A DNA stretch of 64,000 bases from Flavimaribacter sediminis (GTDB lineage Bacteria; Pseudomonadota; Alphaproteobacteria; Rhizobiales; Rhizobiaceae), in NCBI RefSeq assembly GCF_019492055.1, contig NZ_JAICBX010000002.1:992001-1056000 (forward strand), given 5' to 3'. Below are positions 55,207 to 62,748 of this stretch, piece after piece. The translations under genes were made by a program, and so were the position numbers. Within the stretch, counting starts at the first letter, position 1. Every line of letters starts with the position of its first letter. The notes below the pieces were generated by a model. The model worked only from the letters and a program-made list of their open reading frames with translations, made no database searches and was not told where the DNA came from.

Positions 55207-55224
55207 TTGTTTGTACACAAACAA
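55207..55224 (-). promoter_or_regulatory. Operator C: palindrome in front of fpr
   Basis: The 18-bp sequence has eight-base inverted arms (TTGTTTGT / ACAAACAA) around two bases. Read toward fpr it gives TTTGTGTACAAA, which fits TTTGTRTACNAA shared with operators A and B. It lies about 25 nt upstream of the chosen fpr start, a position suited to repression. Confidence 0.65.
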
Positions 55225-55384
55225 TTTTTGAATTTAAGCCAACGGCAGCCTTTTTTCAAGGCTCGACCCCGGTGACAATCGGGATTGCACATACGCTTGT
55301 GCAATGCAGCGCAAACTACAGGCGCCTATTTGGCCCCGCCAAGCCATTTGTTCCAAAAAACCTGGAAATCGCGGAAAAACTTCT

Positions 55385-57823
55385 CTAACCCGGCGAAAGG
55401 GCGCGGAATGGCATCCGTATCTTGATCGTTTCGAACGTTTCCTCGTTCCATCCTCCGTCAAACACGATCTCCAACGATGTGGAGCCGTTCGACAACCGGG
55501 CCATCTCGTAGACGCTGACGACAGGCTGCTCGGCAAGCAGCAGGACGCGCATGCCTGGCCTGACGCCGGCCCGCCACGGTTGCGAGCCACGTTTGACGTC
55601 GCAGACCGCAACGAAACTCTGCTCCCAGCCGCTGCCGAAGAAGTCGTGCCAGCGATTGCAGAACGTGACAGTATCGGACATTGCATGGCTGAGCGTTTCG
55701 TCCGAAAGCTGCCTCAACTCCTCCACCCGCTCGCTGGCGAAACGTTTCAGGCGCTGGTCGGCGGCGGTGCGCACGAGCCTCAGCGAATAGTCAAGCGATT
55801 TACCGAAATCGCCCGTATGCCTGTAGAGGATTGCCAGCCAGTTGAGAGCATTGTCATAGGCATTTCGGTCGGGATAAGTTTCGACGACCGTCTGGAAATG
55901 GCGGATCGCCGTGGAGAAGTCCTTCCTGATTGCAAAATAGTAGTAACCGACCTCCGTCAACGCATCGTCAACGAGATGGGATTGCGGATAATCTTGCGCG
56001 ATCCGTTTGAAAAGGGCGGTGCTCTCGGCGAAATCGCGATGCCGCTTGAGATGGCTCGCATGTAGGTAAAGCGCCTTCACCTGATAGTCTGGCGAGCAGT
56101 TGATCGCGCAATAATCGTAGGTCGAAAACAGCAATTCGTGTCCGACATTCTTGCCGAGACCCCACATGACGGCAAGGCAGCGGTCCTGTTCGTAACGCTC
56201 CACGAGTTCGTAGTCCGTACAAAGCCGCACATCCTCGAGCGTTTCCCAGATTTCCTCGTCCGAGCCATTGTCGAGCCGCCGGGCGACTTCCTCGATATAG
56301 TTATTTGCCGTATTGATCGTCCGCAACGACAGGACGTTGGCGTCGGCGATGGCGAACCGGAGCCCGAGCAACTCGTCGGCAACCAGATCACCGACGAAAA
56401 ATTCGTCTGCACAGGGATCGGCCGGATCGACGGTGTCTTCCGTGTCACGCTCGGGATAAAAGACATGTAGCCTGAAAGCCTCCATACGCTGGTCAATGCA
56501 GGTGTCGAGATTGTCGAGCGTGAGGTTGTAGGGCTCGGCCTCAAGCGAACGGATGTCGAGCCGGTATTGCTCGAACATGTCGGGTAGAACATCGTAATTG
56601 CCAATGCGCAGCTGGGCGCGAAAATCCGTCAGCCACACCTTCCGTTTCTTCAGAAAGACATCAAGCGGCCTCCGGTAAAAGTCGAAAAGGTCGCGCTCTT
56701 CCTCGAAGGCTCGGAAGGCCGCCGGGTCAATGCGACTGGAGGCCGTGGCTGCGGCGGCGAAATCGTTGGCGGCAATGAATTTCTCCACCAGTTGCTTGCG
56801 CATGTACGGCACCAGCGTGGAGCCGGGATATCGAGCCTCGAATTCCTTTTCCAGACGTTCGGCTTCCCTTGCGTTTCCGGCGAACTCGACACGGGCCGCA
56901 AAAGCGTCCTCGTAGAGGTAGGAATTCGGATAATTCTCGATAATCGCGTCAAATTCCAGCAGGACGTAATGACCGTAGTCAGCAAATGGGACGCCGGCGC
57001 TCGTCAGGCGCTTGAGGAGCTCGAGGTCGGCCGGCGGGATCGGGCCGGTATGGTCGTAGACATATTTGCGCGGCCATCCGCGCTCGATCGCCCAACCGAT
57101 GTCGATGGGAATTGCCGCCCAGATCGGTGACATGTCCCCGCGATTGCAGCCGCGGCGGAAACGCAGCAGTGAAACGGTGGACAGCGCGATTCGATAACCC
57201 TGCTTGGCGGCTATGGCGCGCACGTGGCTGTGAATGTCGTGTCGGTAGCGATGGTCGTTTTTCGGCAGCGACGCATAGCGCTCGCAGATGAATTCAAGAC
57301 CCTCGATATGCTGGCCGTTGGCAAACAGGCTGGCCGTCACCAGTTCGCCGATACGGGCGCGGCTCTGCCTGTTTTCGGCATTGTCGAATGCTTCGCGAAG
57401 CAGCAGCGCCGAATTGGCATAGTCACGGTTATCGAACATCGTCTTGCCTGCCCCGTAGGCGACCTGCACCGGGCGCGTTTCGGCGGCGACTGGCGACTCT
57501 TGAAATCCGAAATAGGCCGGAAGATCTATGTTCTGGGCAGCCCATGAGCGGATCTCGGCGCGAACATATTGCTCCATGTATCGGTCGCGGTTGTCGGCGG
57601 CCTGCCTCAATCCGCCGTCGATCGCGGTCATGATCTCCTCGAGCTGTTCAGATGAAATGGTGGAGCAATTGACGGTCACGACGTTGTCGTCGCCCTTCAC
57701 CACCGCACTGCACTCCGATGCGACGAGCCGGTCCACGAAAAATTGCGCACGGGCGGATACAACCGGCGCAAGGAGGACAAGCGCCATACCGAGCAAAACC
57801 GATATCTTCAACGACGATTGCAT
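55385..57823 (-). CDS. Secreted TPR-repeat protein with C-terminal PDZ-like segment, unknown function
   Basis: This 812-residue protein has a Sec signal peptide (KISVLLGMALVLLAPVVSARA) and GGAGGT before the ATG. The segment VVKGDDNVVTVNCSTISSEQLEEIM lies just after the mature start. Helical repeats of TPR/SEL type run through the body (KALYLHASHLKRHRDFAESTALFKRIAQDYPQ; YYYFAIRKDFSTAIRHFQTVVETYPD). Near residues 735-790 is a PDZ-like stretch (RGSQPWRAGVRPGMRVLLLAEQPV). It contains many Cys residues, fitting a periplasmic location. I do not recognise the protein. It is encoded 39 nt after a small membrane protein with a similar GDNN motif, so the two probably act together. Confidence 0.75.
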   Translation of the reverse strand: MQSSLKISVLLGMALVLLAPVVSARAQFFVDRLVASECSAVVKGDDNVVTVNCSTISSEQLEEIMTAIDGGLRQAADNRDRYMEQYVRAEIRSWAAQNIDLPAYFGFQESPVAAETRPVQVAYGAGKTMFDNRDYANSALLLREAFDNAENRQSRARIGELVTASLFANGQHIEGLEFICERYASLPKNDHRYRHDIHSHVRAIAAKQGYRIALSTVSLLRFRRGCNRGDMSPIWAAIPIDIGWAIERGWPRKYVYDHTGPIPPADLELLKRLTSAGVPFADYGHYVLLEFDAIIENYPNSYLYEDAFAARVEFAGNAREAERLEKEFEARYPGSTLVPYMRKQLVEKFIAANDFAAAATASSRIDPAAFRAFEEERDLFDFYRRPLDVFLKKRKVWLTDFRAQLRIGNYDVLPDMFEQYRLDIRSLEAEPYNLTLDNLDTCIDQRMEAFRLHVFYPERDTEDTVDPADPCADEFFVGDLVADELLGLRFAIADANVLSLRTINTANNYIEEVARRLDNGSDEEIWETLEDVRLCTDYELVERYEQDRCLAVMWGLGKNVGHELLFSTYDYCAINCSPDYQVKALYLHASHLKRHRDFAESTALFKRIAQDYPQSHLVDDALTEVGYYYFAIRKDFSTAIRHFQTVVETYPDRNAYDNALNWLAILYRHTGDFGKSLDYSLRLVRTAADQRLKRFASERVEELRQLSDETLSHAMSDTVTFCNRWHDFFGSGWEQSFVAVCDVKRGSQPWRAGVRPGMRVLLLAEQPVVSVYEMARLSNGSTSLEIVFDGGWNEETFETIKIRMPFRALSPG

Positions 57824-57862
57824 TACACCTCCGGATGGACCGGCAACTCAGCTGACCCACCC

Positions 57863-58165
57863 TCAATCTCTTGAGATTGTCACCTGGTTGTTGTCGCCGC
57901 TGACAGCAGCACTGCCATTGTTCGCCCTGGTCGTTTCCGATGGACTCGCAAACATGAAGGCGAGGCCGACAACAGCCACAACGGCGGCAGCGACAATGGC
58001 GGTATTCAGCACGCTCTGCGGCGGAGCCGAAGCAGACTGCCCTTCGGAACTCGCCTCCTCGGCCTTTTTGCCGGCAAAAATCGTCTTGTAGACCGCAAGC
58101 AACGCCGCAACTGCTCCGCCGGAACCGAAGATCCAGTCCGCATTGTTCCTCAGGAATTCCAGCAT
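57863..58165 (-). CDS. Small two-helix membrane protein with C-terminal GDNN motif
   Basis: This 100-residue protein starts MLEFLRNNADWIFGSGG with GGGAGG before the ATG. It has two hydrophobic helices (GAVAALLAVYKTIFA and NTAIVAAAVVAVVGLAFMFA). It ends in an exposed tail, NGSAAVSGDNNQVTISRD, resembling the GDDNVVTV segment near the N-terminus of the TPR protein encoded next. No known family was recognised. The longer open frame upstream lacks a start signal. Confidence 0.72.
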   Translation of the reverse strand: MLEFLRNNADWIFGSGGAVAALLAVYKTIFAGKKAEEASSEGQSASAPPQSVLNTAIVAAAVVAVVGLAFMFASPSETTRANNGSAAVSGDNNQVTISRD

Positions 58166-58341
58166 GATTGCCTCCCGAAGTCCGCTGATCCGCGTAACGA
58201 TACGATGAATAGTTGCAAAGTCAACGCGATTGACAACCCAAAATCCATCAATACTTGCAGCAACAAAGTAACGCGGTCTGTCACCGGACCATGTTTTCAG
58301 TCCCGAAAGAATGGTTCGGACACGCTTCAATTTAGCGTCGG

Positions 58342-58359
58342 GACCGGCTAGAACCGGTC
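58342..58359. promoter_or_regulatory. Inverted repeat before the LysR gene
   Basis: GACCGG and CCGGTC arms around six bases lie 30 nt upstream of the LysR-type gene start, in the 223-nt gap divergent from the small membrane protein gene. It could be an autoregulatory site; no other support is visible. Confidence 0.35.
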
Positions 58360-58388
58360 AATAACAATCGAAAATTACGATTGGTCGA

Positions 58389-59264
58389 ATGGACAAAAAC
58401 CTGCTCACGACATTTCTCGATCTCCTAGAAACTCGCAGTTTCAACCGCACCGCGGATCGTCTCGACATCAGTCAATCGACTGTATCTTCGCGGATCCGGC
58501 AGCTCGAGGACATGCTTGGGGCGCGTTTGTTCCAACGGGGGCGCGGCGGCGCCGTCCCCACCGCCGCAGGGCACAAATTCGTCGGACACTCCAGAAGCCT
58601 GCTCGCTACCTGGGACATAGCGCGGCACGAAGTCGGCAAGCTGGAAGACTACAGCGGCGCATTGAGGATCTCCGCCCAGTTCAGTCTGAGCCGCACGCTG
58701 CTCCTCGACTGGGCGGAAGCCTTGCGGGCAAGGGACGGGGACCTCGCGCTGCATTTTGAAGTGGATTATTCAGCCCAGATCATGCGCGATCTCGAAATCG
58801 GAGCCACCGACATCGGCGTGATGTTCAGTCCGCGCTTCATGCCTGATGTCCACGTCGAACAAATATATCACCATGATTTCGTTATGGTTTCTACTCTCTG
58901 TGAACATATCAAGGACGTCCGGCCGGACCAGTATCTGCGGACAGTCTACACACCTTATTTCGACCGGAACCACGATGAGCGTTTGCCCGGTTTGAGGCAG
59001 GCGCCAATGACTGTTGGAAACGAAGAGATGACCGTCGCGTTTCTGCAAAGGTTCGGCGGCAGCGCCTACCTGCCAAAACATGTCGTAACAGGGGCAACGC
59101 AGATGATTAGCGAATTGCGACATGTCGCCGGCGCACCCTTGATCTCGCTTCCGGTCTACTCTGTGGTCCACGTGACCAAGCGTCACGACGGGTTGATCCG
59201 CCTCGCCCTGGACATGCTGGATGAATTGATCCAACATCAGGGTTCAATCGGTATTTCCGATTGA
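58389..59264 (+). CDS. LysR-family transcriptional regulator
   Basis: This 291-residue regulator has an N-terminal winged helix (TFLDLLETRSFNRTADRLDISQSTVSSRIRQLEDML at about residues 7-45) and a C-terminal effector domain. It is encoded 157 nt ahead of choX on the same strand, whereas LysR genes more often diverge from their target. Control of the choline operon is possible. It does not obviously match the choline-sulfate LysR type known from betC loci, so the target is uncertain. Confidence 0.88.
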   Translation: MDKNLLTTFLDLLETRSFNRTADRLDISQSTVSSRIRQLEDMLGARLFQRGRGGAVPTAAGHKFVGHSRSLLATWDIARHEVGKLEDYSGALRISAQFSLSRTLLLDWAEALRARDGDLALHFEVDYSAQIMRDLEIGATDIGVMFSPRFMPDVHVEQIYHHDFVMVSTLCEHIKDVRPDQYLRTVYTPYFDRNHDERLPGLRQAPMTVGNEEMTVAFLQRFGGSAYLPKHVVTGATQMISELRHVAGAPLISLPVYSVVHVTKRHDGLIRLALDMLDELIQHQGSIGISD

Positions 59265-59421
59265 AAACAGCCGCCCTCCCAATAGGTTTTCGCACAGCCA
59301 GCGCTTAGTCTTCGAGGCGTGAATATTCCGGCGCAATCGTGAACATTGCTACTGAGAATAGAAGGGAGGCCGGCGGCGGCGCCAGCGATGGATGCATGCC
59401 GGCCCTGACAAGGAGAATGAG

Positions 59422-60393
59422 ATGAAATTCACGACACTTTTCGCAGCAACCGCCATTGTCGGAACGCTGGGCTTTGCCACAGCGGCGCAAGCGGAGTGCG
59501 GCGAGGTTACGATCACCGAGATGAACTGGGCGTCCTCTGCCGTCGTAACACAGGTATCGAAGTTCCTGATGGAGCAAGGCTACGGATGTGAGGTAACCAC
59601 TGTTCCCTCTTCCACGGTTCCCTCAATCGCTTCAGTGGCCGAAACCGGCAAGCCGGATATCGTCACCGAGCTTTGGCTTAATGGCGCGCCAGCCTACAAG
59701 CCGCTGGAAGAAGCCGGCAAGATCAAGACCGTCGGCAATGTGCTGTCCGACGGCGGCGTCGAAGGCTGGTGGATTCCCCAGTCGGTTGTCGACGAGCATC
59801 CCGAACTAACAACGCTCGACGGACTGTTGGCCAATCCCGATCTGGTCGGAGGACGTTTCCACCAGTGCCCGGACGGTTGGGGCTGCAAGAACATTAACGG
59901 CAACCTCGCCAAGGCGCTGGACCTGGAAGGCAAGGGTTTCGAGGTATTTCAGCACGGCTCGGGCGAAACCATGGCGACATCTATTGCTGCGGCCTTCGAA
60001 AACGACGAGCCGTGGCTCGGCTATTACTGGGCGCCGACATCAGTGCTTGGCAAGTATCCGATGGCTCTGGTCGACCTTGGCGAGCACAAGCCTGACATTC
60101 ACGCCTGCAACGCAACGCCGGAATGCGAAACGCCGGGTGTATCCAGCTATCCAGTGGCGCCGGTTGTGACAGCCGTGACGACGGATTTCGCCGAGCGTCA
60201 GCCGGACATCGAGGAACTGATGTCCAAGGTTTCCTTCACGAACAAGCAGATGGGTGAAGTGCTGGCATGGCAGGATGCGAATTCCGCCTCGCCGGAGGAA
60301 GCAGCCGTCTATTTCCTGACGACCTACAAGGACGTCTGGCCGAACTGGATCAATGACGACGCAAAGGAAAAGCTCAGCGCATTGTTGCAGTAA
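59422..60393 (+). CDS. choX: Choline ABC transporter substrate-binding protein ChoX
   Basis: This 323-residue periplasmic choline-binding protein of the glycine-betaine class has a signal peptide (KFTTLFAATAIVGTLGFATAAQA). The mature part contains CGEVTITEMNWASSAVVTQV, IVTELWLNGAPAYKPL and WLGYYWAPTSVLGKY, whose aromatic residues form the choline cage in Sinorhizobium ChoX. AAGGAGAATGAG precedes the ATG at 59422. A hairpin follows the stop. It is the first gene of the choXWV-betC cluster. Confidence 0.92.
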   Translation: MKFTTLFAATAIVGTLGFATAAQAECGEVTITEMNWASSAVVTQVSKFLMEQGYGCEVTTVPSSTVPSIASVAETGKPDIVTELWLNGAPAYKPLEEAGKIKTVGNVLSDGGVEGWWIPQSVVDEHPELTTLDGLLANPDLVGGRFHQCPDGWGCKNINGNLAKALDLEGKGFEVFQHGSGETMATSIAAAFENDEPWLGYYWAPTSVLGKYPMALVDLGEHKPDIHACNATPECETPGVSSYPVAPVVTAVTTDFAERQPDIEELMSKVSFTNKQMGEVLAWQDANSASPEEAAVYFLTTYKDVWPNWINDDAKEKLSALLQ

Positions 60394-60398
60394 ACACC

Positions 60399-60427
60399 AA
60401 TTCGGGGCCTGTCGCGGGCCCCGAATT
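60399..60427 (+). terminator. Hairpin after choX (attenuator or mRNA stabiliser)
   Basis: An eleven-base perfect stem AATTCGGGGCC / GGCCCCGAATT around seven bases begins six nt after the choX stop. Only a short TTT follows, so termination may be partial. The remaining 199 nt before choW hold no gene that I can support. Confidence 0.65.
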
Positions 60428-60626
60428 CGTTTGCATGAAAAACAGTCAATAACCGAATATATGGATCGATGCGTAAACCCTGATCCTTGCATGCCCGGGA
60501 CCCGGCGAACGGGAACGGCGCGAGCGGTCTCGCAGCTGTATTGGGCAACACCGGACGTTCAATGCGTGAACAGTGTATTGACCGTCTCCGGTCAGGGATA
60601 CGCATCGCATTCCGAGGGGACCAACC

Positions 60627-61661
60627 ATGGCTTACTATGACGGGCTGTTTGACGCATTGGGGCTGCGCGAGTGGTGTGACGCCGACAAAAGCACCGGACC
60701 AATGACCATGGCCGAGCTGCTCAAACAGACGAAGGGCGACGCAGAAGAGTCGGTTTCGATCGCAGACATACCCTTTCCTTCACTGGACAATCTGAATGCG
60801 GCCTGCCACGCCATTCCGCGGACCCGGGACATGACCAACGGCGTCGCCAACGCCTTTCTTGACGTCAAGGATGCGCTAAAAGTCGTACTCGATCCCGTTA
60901 CTCAGCCGCTCAGCTGGGCGTTGGACGGGTCTCTCTACATTTTCCAGGCAATCCCCTGGTTCATACTGATTCCCCTCTTCATTCTGGCGGTGTGGTTCGC
61001 GACCCGCAACGTCGCCATGCTGTGGCTCGTCGGCCTGTCCATGGCCTTCCTGGCGCTGATCGACCATTACTCCTATTCGGTGCAGACACTCTCGATCATT
61101 TTCGTCTGCACCGTCCTTTGCGTGGTCCTCGGCGTACCGATCGGCATCGCCATGTCGCGCAACAATGCATTGCAGCGTGCGCTCATACCCGTTCTCGACA
61201 TGCTGCAGACGCTGCCGACCTTCGTCTATCTTATTCCGCTGATTTTTCTTTTCAGCGTCACCGAATCGAAGCTCTACGGCATCGCCATCATTCTCTACGC
61301 AATCGTGCCCGTTATCCGGCTGACCGACCTCGGAATCCGGCTCGTCGACAAGGACGTTATCGAGGCGGCGGACGCTTTCGGCATGACCTCGCGGCAGAAA
61401 CTCTTCGGAGTCCAGATACCGCTGGCGATGCCGAACATCATGGCCGGCGTCAACCAGACGATCATGATGTCGCTTGCCATGGTGGTGATCGCATCGCTGG
61501 TATCCGCCCCCGGTCTCGGCGTGCTCGTGCTGCGTGGTATCCGCAATCTGGAACTGGGCGTCGGCCTGATCTCCGGCTTCTGTATCGTGCTTCTGGCCAT
61601 CCTGCTCGACCGCGTCTCAAAGGCGGCCCTGCAGCGGGTCAATTCAGCGCAGACACACTGA
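60627..61661 (+). CDS. choW: Choline ABC transporter permease ChoW
   Basis: This 344-residue inner-membrane permease of the ProW/ChoW class has a long N-terminal cytoplasmic region (about 100 residues, starting MAYYDGLFDALGLREWCD), then six to seven helices. The coupling motif EAADAFGMTSRQKLFGVQIPLAMPNIMAGVNQ lies near residue 245. It precedes choV by 12 nt. Confidence 0.92.
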   Translation: MAYYDGLFDALGLREWCDADKSTGPMTMAELLKQTKGDAEESVSIADIPFPSLDNLNAACHAIPRTRDMTNGVANAFLDVKDALKVVLDPVTQPLSWALDGSLYIFQAIPWFILIPLFILAVWFATRNVAMLWLVGLSMAFLALIDHYSYSVQTLSIIFVCTVLCVVLGVPIGIAMSRNNALQRALIPVLDMLQTLPTFVYLIPLIFLFSVTESKLYGIAIILYAIVPVIRLTDLGIRLVDKDVIEAADAFGMTSRQKLFGVQIPLAMPNIMAGVNQTIMMSLAMVVIASLVSAPGLGVLVLRGIRNLELGVGLISGFCIVLLAILLDRVSKAALQRVNSAQTH

Positions 61662-61673
61662 GGAGACGGAACG

Positions 61674-62732
61674 ATGTCGAACAGCGAACCCAAGATCTCG
61701 ATCCGCGGTCTCTACAAGATCTTCGGCGCCGAACCGGACAAGGCGCTTGCCCATGTCAGGAACGGAACAAGCAAACCCGATCTACTCGAGAAATATCACC
61801 ATGTCCTTGGCCTCCAGGACATCAATGTCGATATGCAGCCTGGCGAGATCACGGTCATCATGGGCCTTTCCGGCTCCGGCAAATCCACCCTGATCCGACA
61901 CCTGAACCGGCTGATCGAACCGACTGCTGGCCAGGTGATCGTCGACGGCGAGGACGTGTTGGCCTATGGCGAGGCCAAACTGCGGCAACTACGCCGCGAG
62001 AAAATGTCTATGGTCTTCCAGAAATTCGCGCTCCTGCCGCACCGCACCGTGCTTCAGAACGCAGGCATGGCCCGCGTCGTGCGGGGCGAAAGTGAGGAAA
62101 TCGCAAGTCGCGAAGGGCTGAAATGGCTGAACCGCACCGGGCTGACGGGCGTGGAAAACCAGCATCCGCATCAGCTCTCCGGCGGCATGCAGCAACGAGT
62201 CGGCATCGCCCGGGCGCTTGCATCGGATAGCGACATCATGCTGATGGACGAAGCCTTCTCGGCGCTCGATCCGCTGATCCGCACCGACATGCAAGACCTG
62301 CTCCTGGAGTTGCAAAAGGATCTGCAGAAGACAATCGTTTTCATCACCCACGATCTCGACGAGGCGCTGAAGCTTTCCGACCACCTGGTGATCCTGAAAG
62401 ATGGGCATGTCGTCCAACAGGGCGAACCGCAGGACATCCTTCTCAATCCCAACGACCCCTATATCGAGGACTTCGTCAGCGACATCAATCGCGCCCGTGT
62501 TCTGAGAGTTCGCTCGGTGATGAGTGATTTCGATGGCGACGCCGGCGGCATAGCAGGCATCGTCGACGCTGACGACAATCTGGAAAAACTCATAGAGATT
62601 TCCGGCGGCGACACCAACCTGACCTACAGGGTGCAGCGCGGCGGGGAGGATGTGGGGCTCCTGCACATGAAGGACCTGGTGCGCGCCCTTGTCCCTGCAA
62701 GGCCGACCTCGGGATCCGACAGGGTCATGTAG
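61674..62732 (+). CDS. choV: Choline ABC transporter ATPase ChoV
   Basis: This 352-residue ATPase is of the glycine-betaine/choline class. It has Walker A MGLSGSGKSTLIRHLNR near residue 62, the Q-loop MVFQKFALLPHRTV, signature LSGGMQQRVGIARAL, Walker B IMLMDEAFSALDPLIR, and switch FITHDLDEALKL. An N-terminal extension of about 30 residues (KIFGAEPDKALAHVRNG) is typical of ChoV/ProV. betC follows after 16 nt. Confidence 0.93.
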   Translation: MSNSEPKISIRGLYKIFGAEPDKALAHVRNGTSKPDLLEKYHHVLGLQDINVDMQPGEITVIMGLSGSGKSTLIRHLNRLIEPTAGQVIVDGEDVLAYGEAKLRQLRREKMSMVFQKFALLPHRTVLQNAGMARVVRGESEEIASREGLKWLNRTGLTGVENQHPHQLSGGMQQRVGIARALASDSDIMLMDEAFSALDPLIRTDMQDLLLELQKDLQKTIVFITHDLDEALKLSDHLVILKDGHVVQQGEPQDILLNPNDPYIEDFVSDINRARVLRVRSVMSDFDGDAGGIAGIVDADDNLEKLIEISGGDTNLTYRVQRGGEDVGLLHMKDLVRALVPARPTSGSDRVM

Positions 62733-62748
62733 CTGACAGGATAGTTCG

